Assembly (NCBI GenBank): GCA_910586765.1
Contig: CAJUJJ010000036.1
Location: forward strand, 1-29,629
DNA length: 29,629 nucleotides
Source: an uncultured Clostridia bacterium
Lineage (GTDB): Bacteria; Bacillota; Clostridia; Lachnospirales; Anaerotignaceae
Direction of reading: 5' to 3'
Position 1 is the first letter of the stretch, and each line of letters begins with the position of its first letter. Position numbers and translations under genes: made by a program. The notes under the pieces were generated by a model. The model saw only the letters and a program-made list of their open reading frames with translations, searched no databases and was not told the origin of the DNA. This document shows, piece by piece, positions 14,124-21,179 of this stretch.

Positions 14124-15206
14124 TTATATATCATCACTTATTCTTTCAAAATCAAGACGGTCTGCCATTTCTGTTTGCCTTGAAGGGAATAAGTGTGCAT
14201 ATCTATATGTAATTTTTTCGCTTTCATGTCCAACTCTGTCGCCAATGGCAAGAGCTGTAAACCCCATGTCTATTAGAAGCGAAACATGACTGTGCCTGAT
14301 GGAATGAATAGGTATTCTTTTTACTCCAGCAGCTTTAGAACCTCTGTCCATTTCATGATGTAAATAATGTTTTGTGACTGGAAAAATTCTGTCATTTGCT
14401 CTCAAACTATAAAATAATTTAAAACAATCCTGCATTTCATCTGCTAAAAATTGTGGTATTTTAATCACTCTGTTACTTTTTTTCGTTTTCGGAACCGTCA
14501 CAACATCTTTTCCTTTTAGCCTTTGATAAGACTTGTTAATTGTTACTGTTCTGTTTTTGAAATCAAAGTCAGCAGGCGTTAAAGCAAGCAATTCTCCCTC
14601 TCGAATACCACACCAGTAAAGCATTTCAAATGCGTAAAACGAGAGTGGCTTGTCCATCATCACATCAGCAAACTTTAAATATTCCTCTTTTGTCCAAAAC
14701 AACATTTCTTTGCTTTCTTCCATTCCCATTGTACCCGCTTTTCTTGCTGGGTTAATAGTTAGGTCATAATAGCGGATAGCATGATTAAAAATAGAACTCA
14801 ACTGGGCATGAATTGTTTTCAAATAAGTAGGAGAAACTTCTTTTCCCGTTTTTCCTTTTTGTTTTCTCATTTCATTTTGCCAGTCAATAACATCTTTTGC
14901 TGTAATTTCTGATAGCCTGCGTTGCCCCAAATAGGGCAATATTTTACTTTGTATGATACTTTCTTTTGTTAGCCAAGTATTCTCTTTTAATCTTGGTCTT
15001 ACATCTTTTTCATACAATTTGCAAAAACTTTCCAGCGTCATATTCATATCAGCATTTTTTTGTAATTGAAATTGACGCTCCCAATTCTGTGCTTCTTGCT
15101 TTGTAGAAAAACCTCTTTGACATTTTTGTTTGCGTTCGCCTTTCCAATCATTGTAGCGAACCATAACATACCAGGTATTATTTTTTTCGTTTTTATAAAC
15201 TGACAT
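14124..15206 (-). CDS. int: Tyrosine recombinase (integrase) of the second module
   Basis: This 360-aa integrase is collinear with the one at 1940-3043. It has an AP2-like arm-binding domain (1-50), a core-binding domain (55-150) and a catalytic domain with Arg202 (CGIREGE), His301, Arg304 (HSIRHS), His327 (VGHE) and Tyr336 (YAHLF). The start ATG directly follows the stop of the excisionase-like gene (TAA then ATG), and AAAGGAAG lies inside the end of that gene, so the two are translationally coupled. Attachment-like locus 2 (16115-16323) lies beyond the divergent repressor gene. Its TGTTATCA pairs are candidate arm sites for this protein. Similarity to the left integrase is high across the whole length, pointing to a common recent ancestor. 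Confidence 0.95.
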   Translation of the reverse strand: MSVYKNEKNNTWYVMVRYNDWKGERKQKCQRGFSTKQEAQNWERQFQLQKNADMNMTLESFCKLYEKDVRPRLKENTWLTKESIIQSKILPYLGQRRLSEITAKDVIDWQNEMRKQKGKTGKEVSPTYLKTIHAQLSSIFNHAIRYYDLTINPARKAGTMGMEESKEMLFWTKEEYLKFADVMMDKPLSFYAFEMLYWCGIREGELLALTPADFDFKNRTVTINKSYQRLKGKDVVTVPKTKKSNRVIKIPQFLADEMQDCFKLFYSLRANDRIFPVTKHYLHHEMDRGSKAAGVKRIPIHSIRHSHVSLLIDMGFTALAIGDRVGHESEKITYRYAHLFPSRQTEMADRLDFERISDDI

Positions 15207-15395
15207 TTAATCACTTCCTTTTTGTGTTCCGTAAAAATGCTCATAAAAAAATTTACGGTCAATACGCCCTGCTATCACAAAACAACCTTTGTTTTCTAGT
15301 TCTTTGTTCAATTTTCTTATCAATTTGTAGGCGTAAGACTCCGAAACATCTAACACTTTCATCACATCGGATACTTTTAAAAACATTTTTTCCAT
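15207..15395 (-). CDS. Excisionase-like small helix-turn-helix protein
   Basis: This 62-aa protein (MEKMFLKVSDVMKVLDVSESYAYKLIRKLNKELENKG...) has a single winged or simple helix-turn-helix of the excisionase/MerR-N type. It carries the phrase SDVMKVLDVSESYAYKLI, followed by GRIDRKFFYEHFYG typical of Xis-like proteins that read as 'wing plus C-terminal strand'. The start at 15395 has AGGA about 9 nt upstream; two further upstream starts exist. It is coupled to int, the usual arrangement for directionality control, and would bias recombination toward excision. It lies under the promoter region at 15414-15506 facing the XRE repressor. The left module has no counterpart in the window. Confidence 0.8.
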   Translation of the reverse strand: MEKMFLKVSDVMKVLDVSESYAYKLIRKLNKELENKGCFVIAGRIDRKFFYEHFYGTQKGSD

Positions 15396-15413
15396 TACCA
15401 TCAATCCTTTCAC

Positions 15414-15506
15414 TACTATTCACTATACTAATTTGTATAACGATATAACACTATACTTTTTTGTATTATTTTTTTATTGATTATTCCCATACTTTTATGT
15501 TATACT
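15414..15506. promoter_or_regulatory. Divergent promoter/operator region between xis-int and the XRE repressor
   Basis: Rightward promoter: TTGATT (15477-15482), an 18-bp spacer and TATACT (15501-15506), with GGAGA before the repressor start. Leftward: TATAGT-like -10 boxes lie within the repeated sequence CACTATACT (15421-15429 and 15449-15457, plus strand), two exact direct copies 28 bp apart. The repeats coincide with the leftward promoter and are good operator candidates for the repressor. Related ATACTTTT segments lie at 15453-15460 and 15489-15496. Confidence 0.65.
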
Positions 15507-15536
15507 GAATTATCAATATTTGTTAGGAGATAGATT

Positions 15537-15995
15537 ATGGCAATAGGAGAAAGAATACACCATTTTAGACTACTTCATGGCTTTACACAAAAATATTTAG
15601 GAAAATTGCTTGGCTTCAACGATATGCAGGCAGATGTCCGCATTGCTCAATATGAAAAAGGCGTTCGTAGTCCTAAAGAAAAATATTTAAACGCACTTGC
15701 AGAAGTTTTTGAAGTGTCCCCTCAGGCACTCGCTGTTCCTGATATTGACAGCTATGTCGGACTTCTGCACACACTTTTTGCAATGGAAGATATTTACGGT
15801 TTGTATGCCGACGAAATCAATGGAGAAATTTGTATTCGCCTTGATAAAAGCAAAGGGACAACTTACCTTTCCATATTTGATATGATTTCTGCTTGGCAAT
15901 CGCAAAGGGCAAAACTTGCCTCTGGTGAAATCACAAAAGAACAATATGACCAATGGCGTTACAACTATCCTAATATAGAAAAAAATGACAAATAA
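15537..15995 (+). CDS. XRE-family repressor of the integration module
   Basis: This 152-aa protein has an N-terminal XRE/cI-type helix-turn-helix (residues 4-65: ERIHHFRLLHGFTQKYLG ... RIAQYEKGVRSPKEKYLNALAEVF). The C-terminal domain has no known catalytic motif (DIYGLYADEINGEICIRLD onward). There is no Ser-Lys protease signature, so it would not self-cleave like a phage LexA/cI repressor. It is divergent from xis-int across a 120-bp region with repeated CACTATACT boxes, the layout of a lysogeny-type switch that keeps excision off. It starts at an ATG after AGGAGATAG. A hairpin terminator follows at 16014-16047. The trigger that would relieve repression is not evident. Confidence 0.88.
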   Translation: MAIGERIHHFRLLHGFTQKYLGKLLGFNDMQADVRIAQYEKGVRSPKEKYLNALAEVFEVSPQALAVPDIDSYVGLLHTLFAMEDIYGLYADEINGEICIRLDKSKGTTYLSIFDMISAWQSQRAKLASGEITKEQYDQWRYNYPNIEKNDK

Positions 15996-16013
15996 CTTCT
16001 GACAATAAAAAAA

Positions 16014-16047
16014 GTCTTACCAAATTAATTTACTTATTTGGTAAGAC
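16014..16047 (-). terminator. Hairpin terminator beyond the XRE gene
   Basis: GTCTTACCAAAT and ATTTGGTAAGAC form a perfect 12-bp stem around a 10-base loop. On the minus strand it is followed by seven T, so it blocks leftward transcription entering the module. On the plus strand it may also end the repressor transcript, though the T-run is weaker. It is the counterpart of the hairpin at 3181-3221. Confidence 0.75.
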
Positions 16048-16114
16048 CACTTATTCTTTTCTATAGATACTCGACAGCCACTCACTTGCTAATGAGTAAA
16101 TGCCTTTTTACAAA

Positions 16115-16323
16115 TGTTATCAAATTGTTATCAAACGCCCTTTTAAAATTTCTGAAATCCGCTGTTTATGCGGGTTTCAAAAAAATTTTAATTATTCCCA
16201 CTCGGCAAGCTCAAACAGAACTTAAATACATATGTTTTATTTCTGTATTATTTTTGCCGATATTTTCTCTCAATTCTATATTTTATTCTGACTCACTGAT
16301 TTTTTGTTGCCAAATTGTTGCCA
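16115..16323. other. Attachment-site-like locus 2 (arm repeats, core, arm repeats)
   Basis: TGTTATCA-AAT-TGTTATCA (16115-16133) is followed by 60 bp, the core ATTCCCACTC (16194-16203), 101 bp and TGTTGCCA-AAT-TGTTGCCA (16305-16323). Locus 1 has the same order, the same 11-bp step within each arm pair and spacings within a base or so. On the minus strand the core reads GAG TGG GAA TAA (Glu-Trp-Glu-stop), as at a guaA 3' end, but no guaA gene is present here. A GAAATCCGC/GCGGGTTTC hairpin (16154-16178) lies between the left arms and the core. I infer the right end of the second island joined to the left end of a third. Confidence 0.6.
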
Positions 16324-16405
16324 TATATTTATTATAACAGAACCATAATATAAAGCAACAATATTTTTAAAAATTTTAAATATTTTACAAAGTATTGGTT
16401 TGTCG

Positions 16406-16441
16406 AAGACCTCTTTTTCCAACATTGAAAAGAGAGGTCTT
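16406..16441 (+). terminator. Terminator between the attachment locus and the MFS gene
   Basis: AAGACCTCT pairs with AGAGGTCTT, and a TTTT/AAAA extension with a small bulge lengthens the stem. A run of T follows on the plus strand. It lies 20 bp from the stop of the leftward MFS gene, so it probably also marks the end of that operon, although the minus-strand T-run is poor. Confidence 0.6.
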
Positions 16442-16461
16442 TTTCATTTTATATTTTTAAA

Positions 16462-17688
16462 TCAATTTTTTATTAAATTTTGTTTTTTATTTGCAATCCA
16501 TACAAAAAATGTTGTGATAAGTGCAGTTATAGTGAAGCACAAAAGTAATACACGAAATTGCATTAATTTTCCATCTATAGGCAACATTTCCATAAAGTTT
16601 CCACAAATTTGTGTAAAAACAGCACTTCCTATAAATGTAAAGAAGTTTACTATTCCTGTTACTGTACCAGTATATTCTTTTGAAGCAAACAAACGAATAC
16701 AACTAAATCCAACGGTAAAACCTCCTGCACCTACTGCTCCTAACACAATTCCTGTAATACCTATCAATATAGTATTTGTATTTTGTTTACAAAAAGCATA
16801 AACCACCCATGTCAACGAAAATATTATTGTTGACAATATTACAGTAGAAACACTTCCTATTTTATCACTAATACTGCCCAATATACTAGCTCCTACAATA
16901 CAACCAACACTAATGCACATAAGCATCAAGCTGGATTTTTCAGGAGACATTGCCAAAGCCTCCGTAAAAAATCTTCCACCCCAAAGACTTTGGAAAGATA
17001 AACGACTACCACCTGTCATAAAAAACCAAAGTATAATAGAAATGGCAAAGGGTTGAAGAACCATTTTCCATGCACTTTGTTTTGGAGTATTTTTAATACT
17101 AGGTTCTTTATGGTCTACAATCAAAAACCAACAAGCAATACTCAAAACAACTGTAATGACACCAACTACAAAAAACGATTTTCTCCAGCCAAAAAAACGA
17201 GTTAGAAATTTTAAAGGAGCAGAAGCACAAACAGCACCTAGCTGTCCCATTGAAACCATAATTCCTGTCATTGTTCCAAACACAGCATCACCAAACTGAC
17301 GACGTATTGCTGCCAATGCTGGAACGTATACCAACGCTGTACCAACACCTGCCATCATTCTAGCCACAACCAAAAGGGGGAAACTTTTGGCTGTGGAAAA
17401 TAGAATTGTGCTCAATGCTGTTAGTACACAAGAAAATGTAATTAGCTTGTTTGTTGCAACTTTATCTGCAATCATACCTGAAGGAAGCTGCATTACTGCA
17501 TAAGGATAAAACAATGCAGACCCCAGTAATCCAAGCTGTGTTGTAGTCAAGCCAAAATCAGTTTGTATGACATCACTTACAACACCTAATGATAATCTAT
17601 GAAAATTACTAAAAAAATAGGCGAGTCCCAGCACACTCATCATTAAAAATAATTGAATAGAATTTTTTTCTTTTTTTTCATACAGCAT
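16462..17688 (-). CDS. Major facilitator superfamily transporter
   Basis: This 408-aa protein has 12 predicted membrane segments and MFS hallmarks (GMIADKVATNK after the second segment; RMMAGVGTALVYVPALAAIRR in the fourth). It resembles the anion:cation symporter/hexuronate and oxalate/formate-type permeases in general form, but the substrate cannot be read. The ATG at 17688 was chosen because GAGGCGGGAT precedes it and it overlaps the upstream oxidoreductase gamma gene by 11 bases; a 24-codon longer reading is less likely. As the last gene of the amino-acid fermentation operon, it may import the amino or oxo acid, or export the acid end product. That role is inferred from position only. Confidence 0.8.
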   Translation of the reverse strand: MLYEKKEKNSIQLFLMMSVLGLAYFFSNFHRLSLGVVSDVIQTDFGLTTTQLGLLGSALFYPYAVMQLPSGMIADKVATNKLITFSCVLTALSTILFSTAKSFPLLVVARMMAGVGTALVYVPALAAIRRQFGDAVFGTMTGIMVSMGQLGAVCASAPLKFLTRFFGWRKSFFVVGVITVVLSIACWFLIVDHKEPSIKNTPKQSAWKMVLQPFAISIILWFFMTGGSRLSFQSLWGGRFFTEALAMSPEKSSLMLMCISVGCIVGASILGSISDKIGSVSTVILSTIIFSLTWVVYAFCKQNTNTILIGITGIVLGAVGAGGFTVGFSCIRLFASKEYTGTVTGIVNFFTFIGSAVFTQICGNFMEMLPIDGKLMQFRVLLLCFTITALITTFFVWIANKKQNLIKN

Positions 17689-18217
17689 AGTATCCCGCCT
17701 CAAAAGCAGCAGCGTTTTGTGCTTCAAATTTATTTTTGCCTTTTTTGCGGAACATATCATTCATACCTGCAACACCTGTTTCATGGTCAAAATCTCCCAT
17801 TAGTTTTGAAATTGCACCAATCATAACAATATTAGCTCCTTTAGGATTATTTGCCTTATCTGCAAGAATATTACAATGTACAGGTACAATATTAACATCT
17901 TCTCTAATAGAAAGTTCTGATGCTTCAACCATATCCGCATTCACCAATATTGTGCCACCAGGTTTTACAATTTCTGCAAATTTTTTTAATGAAGGGGTAT
18001 TCATTGCTAAAAGAAGGTCAGGTTCTTGCTGTCCTGGATTGTAAATCATACCTTCTCCATATTTTACAGTACAGTTTGCTGTACCACCTCTCATTGCTGC
18101 ACCATAAGCAGGCATCCATGTAGCATTATATCCTTTATATAATGCAATTTGTGAAATAATCAGTCCGGCTGTTAAAACGCCTTGTCCTCCAAAACCAGCA
18201 AATACCAATTCTTTCAT
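17678..18217 (-). CDS. 2-oxoacid:ferredoxin oxidoreductase, gamma subunit
   Basis: This 179-aa protein matches the gamma (POR_N-like Rossmann) subunit: KELVFAGFGGQGVLTAGLIISQIA at the start, then MPAYGAAMRGGTANC, and NPKGANIVMIGA later. It binds part of the CoA/oxoacid pocket and completes the alpha-beta-gamma-delta enzyme that converts a 2-oxoacid, CoA and oxidised ferredoxin to acyl-CoA, CO2 and reduced ferredoxin. It lies 3 bp downstream of the beta gene and overlaps the MFS gene by 11 bases. The four-subunit layout with separate small ferredoxin resembles VOR/KOR enzymes of clostridia and archaea. A branched-chain or 2-oxoglutarate substrate cannot be told from sequence alone, but the Ptb/Buk partners favour branched-chain or short-chain acyl-CoA. 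Confidence 0.92.
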   Translation of the reverse strand: MKELVFAGFGGQGVLTAGLIISQIALYKGYNATWMPAYGAAMRGGTANCTVKYGEGMIYNPGQQEPDLLLAMNTPSLKKFAEIVKPGGTILVNADMVEASELSIREDVNIVPVHCNILADKANNPKGANIVMIGAISKLMGDFDHETGVAGMNDMFRKKGKNKFEAQNAAAFEAGYYAV

Positions 18218-18220
18218 AAT

Positions 18221-18955
18221 TTATTCTCCTCTCTTTTTCAATTCTCCAAGTGCGTAATATGGAATAACCTCTTCTATCATATGCTTTTCAGCTATCATCG
18301 GATTCATTCCCCAGTTTGTTGGACAGGTACTCATGATTTCAACCATACTAAATCCTTCATGATTGAGTTGTGCTTCCATAGCATTTTTAATATAGCCTTT
18401 TAATTTATTAATTTCAGCAGGTGTTATAACAGCACCTCTAGCTACATAAGCAGGTTTAAAACTATAAGCAATCATTTCTGGAATTTTAATAGGTTCTCCT
18501 GTTTTGGAAGTATCTCTGCCTCTTGGAGAAGTTGCTGTTTTTTGTCCAGGCATTGTTGTCCAGCTCATTTGACCTCCTGTCATACCAAAATTAGAATTGT
18601 TTACCACAAATATACACAAATTTTCATTGCGATATGCTGCATTGAGTGTTTCAGACAAGCCAATATTATACGCATCACCATCACCTTGATAAGTAAATAC
18701 AAATTTATCTGGTTCTGCTCTGCGGATACCTGTAGCAACTGCTGCTGCTCTACCATGAGGAGATTGTACCAAATCACAGTTTATTGCACTTTTTAAATGA
18801 CAACTGCACCCAACGCCGATTGCTGCAATGGTATTTTTTTGTTGTCCTAATTCTTCTAAACATTCACAAATTAAACGAACTAATACACCATGTCCGCATC
18901 CTCCGCAAAACATCGCATAATTGAATAAGTCTGGTATTTTCCTTTCTGTAGCCAT
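18221..18955 (-). CDS. 2-oxoacid:ferredoxin oxidoreductase, beta subunit (thiamine diphosphate)
   Basis: This 244-aa beta subunit has the cysteine-bearing N-terminus FCGGCGHGVLVRLI and IGVGCSCH, and the thiamine diphosphate motif GDGDAYNIG ... VNNSNFGMTGGQ. It binds the cofactor that decarboxylates the 2-oxoacid, and its N-terminal cysteines are typical of the VOR/KOR group. The ATG lies one base after the alpha stop, with AAGGAGGT inside the end of the alpha gene, giving tight coupling. The length (about 245) is shorter than PorB (about 310), fitting KorB/VorB. IorB-type indolepyruvate enzymes are excluded by the separate alpha and beta genes and lengths. Confidence 0.94.
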   Translation of the reverse strand: MATERKIPDLFNYAMFCGGCGHGVLVRLICECLEELGQQKNTIAAIGVGCSCHLKSAINCDLVQSPHGRAAAVATGIRRAEPDKFVFTYQGDGDAYNIGLSETLNAAYRNENLCIFVVNNSNFGMTGGQMSWTTMPGQKTATSPRGRDTSKTGEPIKIPEMIAYSFKPAYVARGAVITPAEINKLKGYIKNAMEAQLNHEGFSMVEIMSTCPTNWGMNPMIAEKHMIEEVIPYYALGELKKRGE

Positions 18956-18956
18956 A

Positions 18957-20024
18957 TCAGAATACCTCCTTTTTATTGCCTAATTTAATCTCATTAAAAT
19001 CATTCATAATCTGTTTATCTTTTGGAACACCGCAAACATAAGGCAAACAGTAAATAGGCAGATTTCCAAATCCACATTTTTTAGCATAAATAGCAACATC
19101 TTCTACCATTTGACCTTCTCCGTTTGTTTCTACAGTGATAAAGCCTTTTATGTTTTTATTTTCTTTTTTGAGCTGAGTAAATGCTTTTTCTGGGAAAGGC
19201 CATGCTGTAATTGGACGAATTAATCCTATTTTTTCTCCTTTTTTACGCAATTCCTGCACCAATCCGCTCATTACTCTACCACAAGTACCAAATGCTACAA
19301 ATACATATTCTGCATCTTTTGTTTCGATTTCTTCCCATCTTTGTTCATTTTCACGCATTTTTTGTAGCTTTGCTACATAATCATTGGATTCCTGTATGAT
19401 ATTTCTATCTAAGAAATCTCCTCTTTTCTTTTTATATGTACCATCTAATCCCCAGTCACATTTTTTAATTTCTTTAAATTCTGGCATTTCACAAGGTTCC
19501 ATCATTTGACCAATGCCACTATCTGTCATAACAACAACAATATTTCTATATTCTTCTGCTAAGTCAAATGCTTGGTACATTAAATCAACAGATTCCTGTA
19601 TTGTGCTAGGGCAAAGTACGATATTTCTATAATCGCCGTTTCCTCCGCCTCTTGTTTCTCTTAAATAATCTGTTTGAGAACCATGCAAAGAACCAAGACC
19701 ATTGCCCCAGCGGACCACATTTAATATTACTGCTGGAAATTCCCATTGATTCATATAAGAAATACCTTCTTGTTTTAATGAAATACCAGGACCAGAAGAA
19801 ACAGTTAATGCCCTTCGTCCGCAAGCGGAAACACCCATAATCATATTGATTGCTGCTAATTCACTTTCTGCTTGTATAAATGTTCTTCCTACGTCATCCA
19901 TTCTTGTTGATAAATACTCCATTACTTCTGTAGAAGGTGTAATTGGATAACCTGCAAATACTTCTACACCAGCTCTAACTGCTGCTTCTGCAATAGCAAT
20001 ATTTCCTTTTGTCATATCTCCCAT
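18957..20024 (-). CDS. 2-oxoacid:ferredoxin oxidoreductase, alpha subunit
   Basis: This 355-aa alpha subunit begins GNIAIAEAAVRAGVEVFAGYPITPSTEVME, the pyrimidine-binding segment of the family. SGPGISLKQEG and a transketolase-C-like domain near residues 245-340 (VFVAFGTCGRVM onward) follow. With beta it forms the thiamine active site. The length matches KorA/VorA (350-380), with no fused ferredoxin domain since delta is a separate gene 14 bp upstream. The start at 20024 has GGAGG about 9 nt before it. The enzyme is oxygen-sensitive in known cases, fitting an anaerobe, and its reduced ferredoxin could feed hydrogen formation or an Rnf-type complex encoded elsewhere. Confidence 0.94.
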   Translation of the reverse strand: MGDMTKGNIAIAEAAVRAGVEVFAGYPITPSTEVMEYLSTRMDDVGRTFIQAESELAAINMIMGVSACGRRALTVSSGPGISLKQEGISYMNQWEFPAVILNVVRWGNGLGSLHGSQTDYLRETRGGGNGDYRNIVLCPSTIQESVDLMYQAFDLAEEYRNIVVVMTDSGIGQMMEPCEMPEFKEIKKCDWGLDGTYKKKRGDFLDRNIIQESNDYVAKLQKMRENEQRWEEIETKDAEYVFVAFGTCGRVMSGLVQELRKKGEKIGLIRPITAWPFPEKAFTQLKKENKNIKGFITVETNGEGQMVEDVAIYAKKCGFGNLPIYCLPYVCGVPKDKQIMNDFNEIKLGNKKEVF

Positions 20025-20038
20025 AACTGTTTTCCTCC

Positions 20039-20236
20039 TTATTCTTTTATTGTAAATACACCATCAGGGCAAACGGTATAACAAATGCCACAGCCAATAC
20101 ATTTTTCTGTTTCTACTTCAATATGTTTATATCCTCTGTTATTTAACTCCTCTGTCATATGAATTGCTTTTTTAGGACAGTAATGGATACAAATACCACA
20201 TTCTTTACATCTTTGTTTATCTGTAATTGCTTTCAT
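20039..20236 (-). CDS. 2-oxoacid oxidoreductase delta subunit (2[4Fe-4S] ferredoxin)
   Basis: This 65-aa polyferredoxin has two complete [4Fe-4S] motifs. Cys10, Cys13, Cys16 and Cys20 lie in CKECGICIHYCP; Cys46, Cys49, Cys52 and Cys56 lie in CIGCGICYTVCP. It conducts electrons from the thiamine site of the alpha/beta subunits to free ferredoxin. It is the first of the four oxidoreductase genes, following ptb, with GGAGG 9 nt before the ATG. The order delta-alpha-beta-gamma is that of VOR/KOR operons. Confidence 0.93.
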   Translation of the reverse strand: MKAITDKQRCKECGICIHYCPKKAIHMTEELNNRGYKHIEVETEKCIGCGICYTVCPDGVFTIKE

Positions 20237-20257
20237 GCTGTTTCTCCTCCTTATTTT

Positions 20258-21163
20258 TTACTTTTTGCAGGCAAGCAATGCCCATACAATAGAAGTTAAT
20301 TTTCCTTTTACTGTTGTCGCTCGTGATGTCATAACAACTGGTTTTGCTGCACCAATTACCATACCAGCTGCAAGACCTTTTCCAAAAAATCCTATCGATT
20401 TCCCTAAACAGTTTCCACAGTCAATATTTGGTACTAAAAACAAATCAACATCACCTGTAATTTTGCTTTCAATGCCTTTTGCCTTTGCTGCTTCTGGACG
20501 CATTGCTACATCAAATGCAATAGGACCTTCATAAATCGCTTCTGGCATTTCTCCTTTTTCTGCCATATTACATATTGCGTCTGCATCTACAGTAGACTGC
20601 ATTTTTGGATTTACTTTTTCATTTGCCGAAAGTATTGCAACTTTTGGTTGAACAATACCCATAGTATGTAATACAGAAATAGAGTTTTTTAATATTTCAA
20701 CTTTCTCTTCTAATGTAGGAGAAATTACCATTCCACCATCTGATATAAAAAATAACTTGTCTATACTAGGTACATCATAAGCCATCATAACACTTAATAC
20801 CTTTGATGCTTTTAAACCAACCTCTTTATTTAACACTGCTTTCAAAAAGTCACTTGTGTTTAATCTGCCTTTCACAAATACATCTGCATTTCCATTGCTG
20901 ACTTGTTCCACCGCTTTTAATGCTGCATCTGTAATGTTATCTGCATCAATCATTGTTACTTTGCTTAAATCAACATTTTCTTCTTTTGCTAATTTTTCAA
21001 TACGTTCTTTTTCATCTACTAATATGACATGGCATAAATTCATTTTTAAAATTTCTTTTGTTACTTGTATGATTTTCTTATCTGCTGCTGCAGCAATAGA
21101 AATAGTTCTTTTTTGGGACAACTGTAATGCTTTTTCAAGCATTTCATCAAAATTTTTATACAT
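20258..21163 (-). CDS. ptb: Phosphate butyryltransferase (phosphotransbutyrylase)
   Basis: This 301-aa enzyme of the phosphate acetyl/butyryl transferase family converts butyryl-CoA or branched acyl-CoA plus phosphate to the acyl phosphate. Recognisable segments are ADVFVKGRLNTSDFLKAVLN, SVMMAYDVP, FISDGGM and the C-terminal DLFLVPNIDCGNCLGKSIGFFG. The length matches Ptb (about 300) rather than Pta (about 330 or more). The ATG at 21163 was chosen over the longer reading to 21226, because the latter overlaps the end of buk by 47 bases and the extra residues do not fit the family start. The ribosome binding site AAAGG is weak, so translation may depend on coupling to buk. Confidence 0.92.
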   Translation of the reverse strand: MYKNFDEMLEKALQLSQKRTISIAAAADKKIIQVTKEILKMNLCHVILVDEKERIEKLAKEENVDLSKVTMIDADNITDAALKAVEQVSNGNADVFVKGRLNTSDFLKAVLNKEVGLKASKVLSVMMAYDVPSIDKLFFISDGGMVISPTLEEKVEILKNSISVLHTMGIVQPKVAILSANEKVNPKMQSTVDADAICNMAEKGEMPEAIYEGPIAFDVAMRPEAAKAKGIESKITGDVDLFLVPNIDCGNCLGKSIGFFGKGLAAGMVIGAAKPVVMTSRATTVKGKLTSIVWALLACKK

Positions 21164-21179
21164 AATTTTCAGCCTTTCT

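Larger units (their letters stand above)
3311..16203. mobile_element. Predicted 12.9-kb island: PTS/transketolase cargo plus int-RHH-ATPase-iteron module
   Basis: The bounds are the two directly repeated cores A(C/T)TCCCACTC at 3311-3320 and 16194-16203. Arm-type TGTTATCA pairs lie just inside both ends (3423-3441 and 16115-16133), as expected for attL and attR of one tyrosine-recombinase island. The integrase module is at the right end. The rest would be cargo: the csoR-type gene, the PTS-pentose operon with its regulator, and a structured repeat. Alternatively only about 11-16.2 kb is mobile and the 3311 core belongs solely to the left element. I did not find a second core near 11-12 kb, which favours the larger unit. 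Confidence 0.5.

Noticed and set aside
16038..16337. 99-codon rightward frame
   Set aside because: It lies over the attachment-like locus and a hairpin, and has no ribosome binding site or recognisable domain.
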